Source: Candidatus Caenarcanales bacterium
GTDB lineage: Bacteria > Cyanobacteriota > Vampirovibrionia > LMEP-6097
NCBI GenBank assembly: GCA_022447685.1
Contig: JAKVAO010000003.1
Coordinates: 1 to 64,000 of the forward strand
Direction: 5' to 3'
Length of the DNA: 64,000 nt
Shown here: positions 7,300 to 17,675 of the stretch, piece after piece
How the letters are laid out: every line of letters begins with the position of its first letter
Position numbering within the stretch: position 1 is the first letter of the stretch
Program-made: the position numbers and the translations under genes
Notes under the pieces: model-generated
What the model was told of the DNA's origin: nothing
What the model saw: only the letters and a program-made list of their open reading frames with translations
Databases searched by the model: none

Positions 7300-8772
7300 T
7301 TACTTAAATTTACTAGTTTTTTTTGAATTGTTGCTTCTTCTTTTTTTAGAAAATGAGTGTTTGAAATTCTTTCCATCTTTTGCTGGGAATTTTTTGTGTT
7401 TATTAGACTGTTTGTGGGATTTACTTTTATTGTACTTACCCATTTGTTCTTCGAAAACCATTCCTGCGTCTAATTCTTTGAATTTATTCTGTGCAATATA
7501 TTTAAGCATTAGCGCAAAAACCTGCTCTTCTGTAAGATTCATGTCTTCACAAATAACAAGGAAATTCTCTAATAGCTTCTCATCTTTCTCGCTTACTCTT
7601 ATTTGAGCAAGTTCATCTCTTAGTGACCTTAAATTTTTCTTTTCTAGATCTTTAATGCTCGGAACTTGAGCTTCTTCTAAACGCAGTTTCTTCATGCGTG
7701 CAGTCTTTTTCATGTTCTCTAATTCTTTTCTTGCAATAAAACTTAAGGCAAGTCCTCCTCTACCGGCTCTACCTGTTCTTCCAATTCTATGAACATAGTC
7801 CTCACCAAATCTAGGGAAGTCATAGTTAACTACAGCTTCTAAGTCATCTATGTCTATTCCTCTTGCAGCAACATCTGTTGCGATTAGGAACCTTATATTA
7901 CCTTTTCTGAAAGCTGACATTACTTGTGCTCTTTTCTTTTGATCCAAGTCACCATGAAGTGCAGCTGCTGTATACTTACTGTTCATTAATTGCTCAGCAA
8001 GCTCATCTACTTTAATTTTGGTATTACAGAAAATTAAGGCTGATTCAAAGTTATAGAAAGTAATAAGCCTTTTTAGTGCTTCAAATTTACTAGCTGGACT
8101 GATTTGGTAATAGACTTGTTTGATTTGTTTACTTTGTTCTTTTTGATCCATAACATTTACATGTTTAGGATTGTTTTGAAAATCTTCCATTAAGCTCATT
8201 AACTTTTTGTTCATGGTTGCTGAGAACATAACAGTTTGTCTGTCTTCTGGAGTTTCTGAAAGTATAGTTTTCATATCTTCATAGAAGCCCATGTCTATCA
8301 TTTGATCAGCTTCATCTAGAATTACTGTATTGAGGTAATCAAGTTTGATGGTACCTCTACGCTGGTGATCCATTACTCTTCCAGGTGTGCCGACTATAAT
8401 TTGTCTTTTCGCTCTCTTTAAAGCTTTTAGTTGGATACTGATATTTTGTCCACCATATATAGCTATAGTTTCTATATCTGGATGCATTTGGGTTATTTTT
8501 TTGAACTCATCTGATACTTGTATTGCAAGTTCTCTAGTTGGACATAGAACCAAAATCTGTATATCGTCGATCTCTGGAGTAATATTCTCGACAGCAGGAA
8601 TAGCGAAGGCAACGGTTTTCCCTGTCCCTGTTTGTGCTTGCCCAATTATATCCTCTCCTTCAAGTAAAAGAGGTATAGCTTTAGCCTGAATAGGGGTAGC
8701 TTCATCAAATCCCATTTGCTCTAAGGCAGAGAGGGTATTTGCAGATATTTTGAATTCGTTGAATTTAGACAA
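7300..8772 (-). CDS. deaD: DEAD-box ATP-dependent RNA helicase
   Basis: Unwinds RNA duplexes in ribosome assembly or mRNA decay. 490 residues with the Q-motif (FNEFKISANTLSALEQMGF, then TPIQ), motif I AQTGTGKT, motif II DEAD, motif III SAT and motif VI HRIGRTGRAGRGG. A C-terminal region of about 110 residues ends in a Lys/Ser/Asn-rich basic tail typical of CshA/DeaD RNA binding. The start is a TTG at 8770-8772; no ATG exists before the Q-motif, so this start is forced. No strong ribosome site is visible. A 12-bp palindrome lies just upstream. It heads the unit that includes the HTTM-like pair. Confidence 0.93.
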   Translation of the reverse strand: MSKFNEFKISANTLSALEQMGFDEATPIQAKAIPLLLEGEDIIGQAQTGTGKTVAFAIPAVENITPEIDDIQILVLCPTRELAIQVSDEFKKITQMHPDIETIAIYGGQNISIQLKALKRAKRQIIVGTPGRVMDHQRRGTIKLDYLNTVILDEADQMIDMGFYEDMKTILSETPEDRQTVMFSATMNKKLMSLMEDFQNNPKHVNVMDQKEQSKQIKQVYYQISPASKFEALKRLITFYNFESALIFCNTKIKVDELAEQLMNSKYTAAALHGDLDQKKRAQVMSAFRKGNIRFLIATDVAARGIDIDDLEAVVNYDFPRFGEDYVHRIGRTGRAGRGGLALSFIARKELENMKKTARMKKLRLEEAQVPSIKDLEKKNLRSLRDELAQIRVSEKDEKLLENFLVICEDMNLTEEQVFALMLKYIAQNKFKELDAGMVFEEQMGKYNKSKSHKQSNKHKKFPAKDGKNFKHSFSKKRRSNNSKKTSKFK

Positions 8773-8777
8773 GACTG

Positions 8778-8789
8778 GCTAATATTAGC
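8778..8789. repeat. 12-bp palindrome upstream of the DEAD-box helicase
   Basis: GCTAATATTAGC is perfectly self-complementary and lies 5 bp before the TTG start of the helicase, in its mRNA leader. It could be an operator or a small hairpin affecting initiation. Chance is possible in AT-rich DNA. Confidence 0.35.
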
Positions 8790-8920
8790 AGATATTCTGA
8801 TAAAAAGCTTGAAATGTGAAAAAAAAATAATTGTTAACTACTGTTACATATATAATAACTATACAATTTTAACCAAATGTTATTATTGTTCTGTTATTTT
8901 AATTTTAGTTGATCGAGAAT

Positions 8921-10141
8921 ATGAATAGGCGAGATTTTTTAAAGAATAGCTTCAAGGCGTGCTCATTTTTGGGGGCAAATTCACTTCTATCTAACTTTTT
9001 AGCTTCAAATAGTGTATATGCAAATGAATTTTCAGCTAATAACAAAGTATTGATATTTATATATTTACCTGGTGGTTTTGATGGTTTGAATGTAACAGAA
9101 CCAGATGACGCTGCTTTTAGAGAGCTTAGACCCACTTTGGCTACTGATTCTAACAATTTAATCAATTTAGACTCTTATTGGAAGCTGAACAATATCTGTG
9201 AGCCTCTAAAAGAGATCTATGATAACGGTGATTTAGCTATTTTCCCAGCTTGCGGTAACCCAAATGGTACTAGATCTCATTTTACTGCTCAAGATTTTAT
9301 GAGAAGTGGTTTTTCTTCTATATCTAAGGACGGTTGGATGAATAACTCTTTACACTATAACCAGTCTGCTAATCCTTTTAGAGCTGTTAGTTTAACTGGT
9401 AAGCTGAATAGAATACTTAAAGGACCAGAATTTGCTTCTAATTTCACTTCAGTTTCTAGATCCCCTCTTCAGGATTTAGAGAATTTAGAATTTTCTCTTC
9501 TAAATAGTGTTTATGACGGCTTCGACAAGTCTAAGAATAGTTTTGGTTCTATAATCAAGAAATTTGGTTCTTATATGTTTGATACAGAAGAAGTAATGCA
9601 AAGATTAGTAGATCTAGGAGATTATCAGCCAGCTGCAAGTGCTAACTACTCTAATAGTCGTTTTGCTTCTTACTTGAAGACTTCTGCAAATTTGATTAAA
9701 AACACTTCTGTGGAGCTTCTATACATGGATTATCCTGGTGGTTTTGATACTCATCAGAATCAGAATTTAACTCGTAATTTTTCTGATATCGCAGCTTCAT
9801 TAAAAAGCTTCTACAAAGATTTAGGTGAAAAGATGAATGATGTGACAGTAATAGTTGGAACTGAATTCGGGCGGACGGTGATTGAGAATTCTAATAAAGG
9901 TACTGATCATGGTTCAGCTGGTACTTGGCTTGCTATGGGTAAGAATCTTCAAGGTGGTATGCACTATGACTTCAGACCAAGTTTTGCAAGATCTGATCTT
10001 TTCGGTAGAAATGCTTTACCGATTCAGACTAATTATGGTGATGTGGTTATTGAGGCTTTAGATAAACATATGGGGTATAAAAACCTTGATAAGGTATTTC
10101 CTGGTTTCAACTATCAAGGAGTTGGTGTTTTTAATTCATGA
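8921..10141 (+). CDS. DUF1501 family secreted protein
   Basis: 406 residues from the ATG at 8921; an in-frame TTG 12 bases upstream is less likely because it would precede the signal motif. The N-terminus NRRDFLKNS followed by a hydrophobic stretch ending in VYANE is a twin-arginine type signal. The body has the DUF1501 features: IFIYLPGGFDGLNV, RSHFTAQDFM, DYPGGFDTHQNQ, TEFGRTV and GTDHGSAG. The family adopts an alkaline phosphatase/sulfatase-like fold and is widely found next to DUF1800 genes, as here; its reaction is not established. It overlaps the next gene by four bases (ATGA), so the two are coupled. Confidence 0.88.
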   Translation: MNRRDFLKNSFKACSFLGANSLLSNFLASNSVYANEFSANNKVLIFIYLPGGFDGLNVTEPDDAAFRELRPTLATDSNNLINLDSYWKLNNICEPLKEIYDNGDLAIFPACGNPNGTRSHFTAQDFMRSGFSSISKDGWMNNSLHYNQSANPFRAVSLTGKLNRILKGPEFASNFTSVSRSPLQDLENLEFSLLNSVYDGFDKSKNSFGSIIKKFGSYMFDTEEVMQRLVDLGDYQPAASANYSNSRFASYLKTSANLIKNTSVELLYMDYPGGFDTHQNQNLTRNFSDIAASLKSFYKDLGEKMNDVTVIVGTEFGRTVIENSNKGTDHGSAGTWLAMGKNLQGGMHYDFRPSFARSDLFGRNALPIQTNYGDVVIEALDKHMGYKNLDKVFPGFNYQGVGVFNS

Positions 10142-11907
10142 TTAAGTTAAGAATATTCATTTTAATAGCTTTATTTATATTTGCAGTTCAGGGTTCTTCT
10201 GCAAATGATGATTTGGTTTTCAATTTAAGTATACAGAGTTCTTCTGGTTCTAAAACTTTAAACCCTGGTCATAATCTGCAAATAAATTTTTCTAGCCCTA
10301 AAGATCATTTGATTAATAAAATTGCCCTCAATGGTTTTGAACTTGAAGACCTTTCCTATAGCTGCTCAGAAGATGTTTGTAATTATTCTATCTCTAGTGA
10401 TTTGAATTCAACTCTTAGTGAAGGTCCTTTATTAATAAGCTTCTCTAACCTAAATACACCTGAATTCTCTAAGTATCATTTGGAAATTGAAACGGATTAT
10501 AGTTTCTCGACCACTCCAGCTAATGACGATAGTCAAGACTCAGGTGATAACAATGATTCGAGTAATAATAACGATAATAATTCCAACAATAATTCCGGTA
10601 ATGATAATTCCATTACTAACGACGACAGTACTAGTGATAGCAACACTAAATCTCCAGCTGACGCCACTATCACTGAACTTTTGACGGTTTCAAGATTTTC
10701 AACTAATACTCAAAATCCTAGAATCGCTTATGCAGGTGAGGAGTTAGTTTTCTCTTTTGTACTTAAAAACAAAAACGATGATATTGGCTTTGTGAAGATA
10801 GCATCCCTTCCGATTGCTCCAGGTCCAGGAACTCAGATTGGAGATTCAAAAGCCCATGAAATTAAACTTGACTTATCTAAATTATCGTCTAATTTGATTA
10901 GAGGCTTGAATAATCTTCTTGCTTTTGAAATTCAGATAAATGGCAAGATCTATAAGAACACAGATTTGAATATTGAGCCAATTAAATACTTAAGCCTAGA
11001 TGCAGATAAGGTTTTCTTGAATAGAGAGATATCTATAGAACAATCTACTAGACCTAATTTCTATAATGTCAAATTTGACCTAGATAGAACGACTGCTGAT
11101 GAGATTGCTGTTCAAACTGTTGTCCTGAATGATGGTCAGGCTTACTTCTTTAATAAGTCATGTGAAAGACTTATATGTTCTTATGTCTCTGATGATATTG
11201 AAATCTTGGATTATGAAAACGCCATCAAGATTATTTATCAATACCTTGGAGATAATTACAATTTCACTTATAAATTTAAATTAAACGATAATCTTTCAGA
11301 AAATGATCTTGCTAGACTTCTTTCAATAAAATCAATTGAATTACCGTTTACAGGTGCTTTCGATAGAAAAGGTAATACTGTTATCGTTATTAATCTAACT
11401 GATTCGAGTGAAGATCTATTCGTCTCCAAGTCTATAATTTCTGATTCTAATTATGAACTTGTGAATTTGGATGAAGCTAGTAAAGAACTGAGAATTGTTT
11501 ACAAGCTTGACTTGAGCTTGGTTTCAGAGAAACTTAATTTACGTACTAATGAAAATCAAACTTTAGTTATAGACAACTTTGAGTCTCAGCTTAACTCTGT
11601 GATTCCTCAAAGTCGTCAACTATTCTCAAATAATAATACGAACAAGAGAAAAACTAAAGTTAAAACTAGAATTAGAAAATTTGTTACTGATAAGAAGCAA
11701 AGACTTGCTGTTAGAGGTAGAAACTTAAATGCTTCAGCAAGATTATTTGCTCTAAATGATAAAGGTGTTTTCTCTGAAATTAGTTTAGGGAAGGTGAATA
11801 AGAAGTTTAGAAAGCAACTTTTAAGTGCGAATCAATCAGTGAGTGAAGATATTGATTATTTGATTTACTTTACTGAAAAAGATGGAATCAGTTATATAAA
11901 GCTATAA
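10138..11907 (+). CDS. Secreted protein of unknown function between DUF1501 and DUF1800
   Basis: 589 residues. A signal peptide of about 22 residues ends near SSANDD. The first module (about 100 residues) contains CSEDVCNYSI; a low-complexity Asn/Asp/Ser linker follows at about residues 125-170; two further beta-rich modules follow, one with SCERLICSYV. The last ~90 residues are basic (RKTKVKTRIRKF). The Cys-x4-Cys modules resemble those at the N-terminus of the downstream DUF1800 protein, so the two probably share an Ig-like fold with a disulfide. It probably binds or scaffolds the DUF1501/DUF1800 pair outside the cytoplasm; this is inference. No catalytic motif is visible. Confidence 0.75.
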   Translation: MIKLRIFILIALFIFAVQGSSANDDLVFNLSIQSSSGSKTLNPGHNLQINFSSPKDHLINKIALNGFELEDLSYSCSEDVCNYSISSDLNSTLSEGPLLISFSNLNTPEFSKYHLEIETDYSFSTTPANDDSQDSGDNNDSSNNNDNNSNNNSGNDNSITNDDSTSDSNTKSPADATITELLTVSRFSTNTQNPRIAYAGEELVFSFVLKNKNDDIGFVKIASLPIAPGPGTQIGDSKAHEIKLDLSKLSSNLIRGLNNLLAFEIQINGKIYKNTDLNIEPIKYLSLDADKVFLNREISIEQSTRPNFYNVKFDLDRTTADEIAVQTVVLNDGQAYFFNKSCERLICSYVSDDIEILDYENAIKIIYQYLGDNYNFTYKFKLNDNLSENDLARLLSIKSIELPFTGAFDRKGNTVIVINLTDSSEDLFVSKSIISDSNYELVNLDEASKELRIVYKLDLSLVSEKLNLRTNENQTLVIDNFESQLNSVIPQSRQLFSNNNTNKRKTKVKTRIRKFVTDKKQRLAVRGRNLNASARLFALNDKGVFSEISLGKVNKKFRKQLLSANQSVSEDIDYLIYFTEKDGISYIKL

Positions 11908-11928
11908 GGAATTTAAAGGGGAATTTTA

Positions 11929-14823
11929 ATGAGAGCGAAGATCCTAGATATGAGTAAAATTTTATGGCTAATGTTTTTAGTTGTTTGTCTTTGCTTTACA
12001 AGTCTTGCAGCTAAAGCTAATAAGTTTCCTGCACCTATTAACAGTATTTCTATAAAGTCTGCTAATGAAAATTATCCTAGGCAAGCTAAGGTAGGTGAAA
12101 GTTTTAATCTCCAGATAAGTTTTGATAAAGATTTTCAGATAGATTCTCTCAGTATTTTTGAGCATAGCCCTAGCTTAGAAGCTGTTTGCTCTGAAACAGA
12201 GTGTAACTTGAATTTAGATATAACGGTAGATGCATCAATGCTTCAGGCAGAGAAGAAATTGATTGTTAAGTATAAAAAGAATAACTTCACTAGATCACTA
12301 GTGTTTGAAAGGGTTCCATTTAGGTTGCTTACAGCAAGTGCTAGCTTTAATCAGATAGCTGGAATTAGACTTAGATCTAGTAATCCTTCATTCCAAAACT
12401 TTGCTTTTGTTGGTGACCAAATACTTTTAAGTTTCTTTTCGAAACAAGACTTTAGCTTTGAGAATATCAGTTCATTAAAATTTGCTGGGCAAGATTTGGA
12501 TATCGCTAGTCTAGAGAAAGAAAGTCTAGATCTAGATGCAATAAAAAAACTTAATGTGATTAAGGTACCAGTGAATGAGGAAACACCTCTAGGTAAAGTG
12601 TCTTTTGAACTTAAGCTTGCAGAGCTAGTTTTCAATGAAGCCGTGAATGATGTCTATCCAGTTGTAATTCCTAATTCTATTGTTAATAACGTCTTTGAAC
12701 TATCAACTACTAATATTATTAATCCTAGAATAGTTTCATATAATGATTCTTTGTATTTGAAATTTTCATCTTCTTTTGATTTGCAGATTACTAAGTCTGA
12801 AATTAACTCCAAAGAATACAGTCCTGAATTCACTAAGAACTGTAAAGCTTTAGTCTGTGAAAATATTTTGACTTATAAACTTGACCCAGAATTATTTTCT
12901 AAGCCCTTAGATATTAAAATTGAATATTTTGAAAATGGTTTACAGAAGACCTATGAAACTAATAACTCAATAGTTTCAATGGGAGACTATGTCAAACACC
13001 ATGTTTTGAATAGAGTTAGTTTTGGTAAAGATTCTGAGAGCTTAGAGAAGATAGAAAGATCAGGCTGGCGCTCATATGTGATTGAGCAACTGAATCCAGT
13101 TTCTATAGATGATTCTGCTTTTGAAGCTATGAATAGTTTCGAGAATTTAGATACTAACCCTGATAATAATCTAGCTTTATATTCTTTCGATAAAATGCTG
13201 TACTCGAAGAAGCAGCTATTGGAGAAAATGACTTGGTTCTGGGAAAATCACTTCAGTACATCCCTACGTAAATGGGCGCATGTTGACTGGAGATACTTCA
13301 ATAGAAAAGAAAGATATGCTGCTGATTTCGAGAGACGTTTCAGATCTGGTAACTATAGAGATTTAGGTTTCAATGAGATTAAACCATTTATTAGTAATGA
13401 TTTTATTCATCATTTGAATATCAATACTGCTGACTATGACACATTGGAGCTTAAGGTGCGTTATAACCAAAGTGACGATGAGCCACTTACTAAAATTTAC
13501 TGGAAAAATCAAGAGAATGAAGAAGAGTTCTCTGAGGCTAAGTCAGTAACTTATCAACCCGTCTATGATAGATCTACTCAGGTTTATAGTGTTGATTTAT
13601 CTGCTAATTCTGAATGGCAGGGTACTTTAACTGGACTTGGGATTGAACCTTTCGTGAGAGAGCAGGACTCTGGAATTAGATCACGTGCTTTAATTTACTA
13701 TATTAAACTCAAAGACTCTAATGCAGTTAATACTGATAAATTAATTCTCTACACTAGTAGCTATGCTGAAAGATGGACTAATGATTTCTTCAGAGCAAAT
13801 GCTTTTGGTAATTTTACAGATCTCTTGAAGGACAATGCTAAGAGTCCTTCTATGCTTTACTACTTGGATAATTATTTGAATAATAAAGCTTATGCACAGG
13901 AAAACTACGCTAGAGAAGTTATGGAGTTACATGCTCTAGGAGTTGATGGTGGTTATACCGAAGAAGATGTAAGAAGTGTTGCTGAAATGTTTACTGGACT
14001 TACTTTCGTTGCAGATAAAGTCTTCTATGATTCTGACGAGCATTTATTTAAGGACTTGGAAGTAAGTTTCCTTGATGAAGTTATTCCAGGTGGTACTAGC
14101 CAAGCAGATTTTATAAATCAAGTAGATACTTTCCTTGAGAAATTAGCTGCTCATCCATCTACAGCTAAATTTATCTGTAAGAAATTAATTGAGTACTTTG
14201 TCGATGAAAACGTGCCAAGTGCATTGCAGCTTTCTTGTCAGAATACTTTCCTTGCAAATGCTGAAGATGCTAATCAATTGAAGAAAGTGATGGAAGTGAT
14301 TTTACTGGATGACGAGTTTGTCGATTATAGTCACTATCGTAATAAGATTGCAAACCCAATGTTCCAAGCAATTCAAGTGATGAGAGCTGGTTGGGATGAT
14401 AACTTGGATCAAAGATATAATGGATCAACTAAGAACACTGTATACAATCAAGCTGCAAGTCAGGAGTTTGTTCCAGGCTTTGCTGGACCACCAACAGGTT
14501 ATAAAGAAATTAGTACTAGTTGGATGAATCAAGGTCAGCTAGTTAAAAGGATCGCCTATAACAAGAAAGTTTCCAAGGATTTTGCCTATAGAGAAGCTCA
14601 TCTAACAGCTATTATTAATAAGTTCCAAGACAAAACTAAAGAAGACTTTTTGAGATATGTTCTGGATATCTTTGTTGCAGATGCTTATACTGATGAAGAG
14701 TTTAATGCTTTGCTCGCTCTTTTCCCTGAGGATTTTGCATTTAATGTAGCTTATAATAATGTCCAAACCATGAAGCGTATTTTCTTTATTGCAGCAAGTA
14801 TGCCTAGGTCTCAGCTGTTTTAA
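11929..14823 (+). CDS. DUF1800 family secreted protein with N-terminal Ig-like modules
   Basis: 964 residues, starting at an ATG behind a good AAAGGGGA ribosome site. A signal peptide ends near AAKANK. Residues ~30-360 are beta-rich modules, two with Cys pairs (CSETEC and NCKALVC) like those of the preceding gene. The DUF1800 domain follows: VKHHVLNRVSFG, LLEKMTWFWENHFSTS, ENYAREVMELHALGVDGGYT and EDVRSVAEMFTG. A beta-rich insert of about 130 residues (after NDFIHHLN, up to SNAVNTDKL) splits the domain and looks like a carbohydrate-binding-type sandwich. The family commonly pairs with DUF1501, but its activity is unknown. It is the last gene of the operon. Confidence 0.88.
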   Translation: MRAKILDMSKILWLMFLVVCLCFTSLAAKANKFPAPINSISIKSANENYPRQAKVGESFNLQISFDKDFQIDSLSIFEHSPSLEAVCSETECNLNLDITVDASMLQAEKKLIVKYKKNNFTRSLVFERVPFRLLTASASFNQIAGIRLRSSNPSFQNFAFVGDQILLSFFSKQDFSFENISSLKFAGQDLDIASLEKESLDLDAIKKLNVIKVPVNEETPLGKVSFELKLAELVFNEAVNDVYPVVIPNSIVNNVFELSTTNIINPRIVSYNDSLYLKFSSSFDLQITKSEINSKEYSPEFTKNCKALVCENILTYKLDPELFSKPLDIKIEYFENGLQKTYETNNSIVSMGDYVKHHVLNRVSFGKDSESLEKIERSGWRSYVIEQLNPVSIDDSAFEAMNSFENLDTNPDNNLALYSFDKMLYSKKQLLEKMTWFWENHFSTSLRKWAHVDWRYFNRKERYAADFERRFRSGNYRDLGFNEIKPFISNDFIHHLNINTADYDTLELKVRYNQSDDEPLTKIYWKNQENEEEFSEAKSVTYQPVYDRSTQVYSVDLSANSEWQGTLTGLGIEPFVREQDSGIRSRALIYYIKLKDSNAVNTDKLILYTSSYAERWTNDFFRANAFGNFTDLLKDNAKSPSMLYYLDNYLNNKAYAQENYAREVMELHALGVDGGYTEEDVRSVAEMFTGLTFVADKVFYDSDEHLFKDLEVSFLDEVIPGGTSQADFINQVDTFLEKLAAHPSTAKFICKKLIEYFVDENVPSALQLSCQNTFLANAEDANQLKKVMEVILLDDEFVDYSHYRNKIANPMFQAIQVMRAGWDDNLDQRYNGSTKNTVYNQAASQEFVPGFAGPPTGYKEISTSWMNQGQLVKRIAYNKKVSKDFAYREAHLTAIINKFQDKTKEDFLRYVLDIFVADAYTDEEFNALLALFPEDFAFNVAYNNVQTMKRIFFIAASMPRSQLF

Positions 14824-14919
14824 GTATGCGCTCTATTAACTTTAATATGTAATTTCTATTTTTTGCCCTGCAATATTCTTATAAGCTTGGTTTAGACTTA
14901 AAATAGGATCGTTTTGTAT

Positions 14920-16191
14920 TTAGTTGAGAATTTTTCTTCCGTATGAATAAATTCCTGATTTGTGGTAATTTCTCTCTTCTTTGTTTTCCTTTATAATGTT
15001 TTGAATCTCAGTTTTGTTGAATGTCCCGACTACTTCTTTAGGGTCTGTATTACCTTCTTGAGTGATATATTTTTCAACATCTCCTGGATTAAATTCTTCG
15101 CCCTGTATCTCTTTTCTTGTCGCTTCAAAAAGAATAGTAATAATGTTCGTACTTTGTCTTCTAAGTAATCCATTATCTTTGGCTAAGTCTCCAAGATTAT
15201 CTTTGATTTTGTTTGCTTGATCTTGGTTTATTATTCCTTTCCCTTCAAGTATCTCTACATTTTGCTTGAGGCTTCTTATTTGTCCAATTTTCTCGAAGTT
15301 TAGCTCAATTCCATAATCATTGAAGCTTTTTGCTTTTACATAAAAATTAGATGCTTGATTTTCATTAATTAAACCGTCTTCCATTAATTGCCTTACTTGA
15401 AGATTAAGAGAGAGAATTCCTTTTCTAAGCTCTGGACTAACTGTTGATAAGTCTATTCCATTATCATTCATAGTCTCTATATAGTTAGCTGTTTCTTCAC
15501 TTAATTCTATATCTCCGTTTTTACCTTCAGAAAATATAGCTGTAAGTTCTTTTATACTTTCTGGTGATAAGTTAACTAGTGTATTTTGAAGATTTTGAAT
15601 TGACTGTCTGCTAGTTTCTTGTATTTGACTTCTTTCAGCGAAAAGTGCATTACGCTCATCTGAGTCTCTTTCCGTTTTTCTATTAATTTCAGCTGCACTT
15701 AATGTTGGAATATATTCTGGGATATTTACAGTCTTAGTGTCTGAACTATCATTAAGTATAACAGTATTGATGAATGCGAGCGTAGGAATTACTAATGCCT
15801 GGATTTTATCCCGGTCTTCTTGACTTGTTTGTTCAGGTGAAAGACCCATAAGTCCCATAATTAGGCTTGATTGATATTCTGTTCCCAATTGCATAAGGCC
15901 AATTAATACTTTATCGGTAAAAATATTTTCATCCAAGCTTATTCCTGCTTCTTGAAAGCTTCGTCTTAATGTTGCAACAGCTTGGTTTTGTAAAGTTTCA
16001 GGATCTTGCTGGGTTACTATACCATCTGTTGGAAGTATATCCTTTGGATCAACTATATCTGTGTGTAAAGCAGGATTAAGTCCAGTTTTCTCACCAGTAC
16101 TTTGAACTATTTTTCCTCGATTTTCATTTACTTGTGTTGTTTTCTGAATTTCAGATTTCTTTCCACCATCAAAAGAATTAATAATACTCAT
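14920..16191 (-). CDS. Unknown protein, Gln/Asn-rich and helical
   Basis: About 423 residues from the ATG at 16189-16191 (a start 21 bases upstream is also open; neither has a clear ribosome site). There is no signal peptide and no convincing membrane helix. The sequence is charged and rich in Gln, Asn and Ile. Two similar-looking helical units occur near residues 250-340: one contains RQLMEDGLINENQASNF and the next EILEGKGIINQDQANKI, suggesting an internal duplication of a 'leader-loop-GLINxxQA' helix pair. I do not recognise the family. It lies 73 bp downstream of the MATE gene on the same strand. Confidence 0.6.
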   Translation of the reverse strand: MSIINSFDGGKKSEIQKTTQVNENRGKIVQSTGEKTGLNPALHTDIVDPKDILPTDGIVTQQDPETLQNQAVATLRRSFQEAGISLDENIFTDKVLIGLMQLGTEYQSSLIMGLMGLSPEQTSQEDRDKIQALVIPTLAFINTVILNDSSDTKTVNIPEYIPTLSAAEINRKTERDSDERNALFAERSQIQETSRQSIQNLQNTLVNLSPESIKELTAIFSEGKNGDIELSEETANYIETMNDNGIDLSTVSPELRKGILSLNLQVRQLMEDGLINENQASNFYVKAKSFNDYGIELNFEKIGQIRSLKQNVEILEGKGIINQDQANKIKDNLGDLAKDNGLLRRQSTNIITILFEATRKEIQGEEFNPGDVEKYITQEGNTDPKEVVGTFNKTEIQNIIKENKEERNYHKSGIYSYGRKILN

Positions 16192-16285
16192 AACGAGTAT
16201 TAACGTTACCATTAGGTAGTACTTTGTATTATTTTGATTATATTTTTTTATATTGTTTGTTTAAGTTGAAAGATAATTTTGATCA

Positions 16286-17608
16286 TTATGCTTTAATCTT
16301 CCCCAAACACAGATACAAAGTCAAACCTCTAACTATCATAAATATAACCATAGACAACCAAAGACCATGGTTATCTATATACTTAGGAAGAGTTAGCATA
16401 GCAAGAGCATAAACCCCAAAAGAAATTATCATCATATTTCTCATAGACTTAGTTTCAGTAGCACCCAAGAAAATTCCATCTAACTGAAAACACCATATAC
16501 TAACGAGTGGCATTAGAATCATCCAAGGTAGATACTGAAAAGCGATTGCTTTAATTTCTTCTAAGTTTGTAAGTAGTGAGATTATATTTTTGCCGAAGCA
16601 AAAGTAAGTCAAAGAGAAAAGCAGCGCAAAACAAATAGCAAAAACAGTAGTTACTTTTATTGATTTTTTGAAAGCTTTTTCTGATTTTTGTCCGTGTGCT
16701 TCACCAACTAAAGCTTCTGCTGCATTAGAAAATCCATCTAGAGCATAGCTCAAAAACCAAAATAGATTCAATAGTACTGTATTGCTTGCTAGGATTGATT
16801 CTCCTTGTTTAGCTCCTTTAGCAGTAAACCAGGAAAAGGCTATAAAGATTAATACTGTTCTGATGAAAATATCATTGTTTAATGAAAATGTTTTTTTGAG
16901 TTTAGAGAATTCAAGTATTAGTTTCTGGGTTTCTCTGCTGACAAGATCTTTGAGCTTGGTTTTGATAAGACTTAGGCTTACTATTAGACCTATTATGCAA
17001 AAACTAATCTGTGAAACTATGGCAGCATAAGCTACTCCGTAGATATTCATTTTTAAAGCTATTACCAAATACAAAGCCAAGGCTATATTCAATAGATTCA
17101 TTCCTACCCTTAGGAAAAGTGCTGTTTGTGGTTTCTGTGAACCATAGAGCCAGCCGAGAATCACATAGTTGCAGAATACTGCTGGTGCTGCCCAGATTCG
17201 GATTTTGAAATATTTAATTGCAAGTTTCTCTAGTTCTGGCTTCGAGTCTAAAAAGAAAAAAGTAATATCACTGATAATATCTTTCAGGAGAATTATTATT
17301 AGACCAAGAAATGCAGCAATGATGAGATTGCGAATTAATATATGAATTCTTTCTTCATCTTGTTTTGCACCGTAGGCTTGGGCGGTAAGACCCGTGGTTA
17401 CTTTTCTAAGAAAAGAAAAGCCCCAGTATATGAACTGTAAGGCAACAACGCCGAGTGCTACAGCAGCTATAAAGTCTTTACTCTCTAAATGTCCTAGAAC
17501 CGCAATGTTGGTAGCACCAATCATAGGAATGGATACATTCGCTAAAATTATAGGCCAAGATAAATTCCATACTTTTAGATAATTGATTGAGTTTGTTTTT
17601 TCTTGCAC
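16286..17608 (-). CDS. MATE family efflux transporter (DinF-like)
   Basis: A multidrug/organic cation antiporter driven by Na+ or H+ in the inner membrane. 440 residues with about 12 hydrophobic helices in two related halves; SWPIILANVSIPMIG near the start and GFSFLRKVTTGLTAQAYGAK near residue 90 are typical of the DinF/NorM branch, and GFSNAAEALVGEAHGQ marks the second half. The start is a GTG at 17606-17608. Substrate cannot be told. It stands alone, divergent from the PLP lyase gene. Confidence 0.88.
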   Translation of the reverse strand: MQEKTNSINYLKVWNLSWPIILANVSIPMIGATNIAVLGHLESKDFIAAVALGVVALQFIYWGFSFLRKVTTGLTAQAYGAKQDEERIHILIRNLIIAAFLGLIIILLKDIISDITFFFLDSKPELEKLAIKYFKIRIWAAPAVFCNYVILGWLYGSQKPQTALFLRVGMNLLNIALALYLVIALKMNIYGVAYAAIVSQISFCIIGLIVSLSLIKTKLKDLVSRETQKLILEFSKLKKTFSLNNDIFIRTVLIFIAFSWFTAKGAKQGESILASNTVLLNLFWFLSYALDGFSNAAEALVGEAHGQKSEKAFKKSIKVTTVFAICFALLFSLTYFCFGKNIISLLTNLEEIKAIAFQYLPWMILMPLVSIWCFQLDGIFLGATETKSMRNMMIISFGVYALAMLTLPKYIDNHGLWLSMVIFMIVRGLTLYLCLGKIKA

Positions 17609-17675
17609 TGATTTCTAAGCTTCAATATTAATAGAATTCTCTTCTAATCTTCAAGAATAAGTTTATAAATAGATT

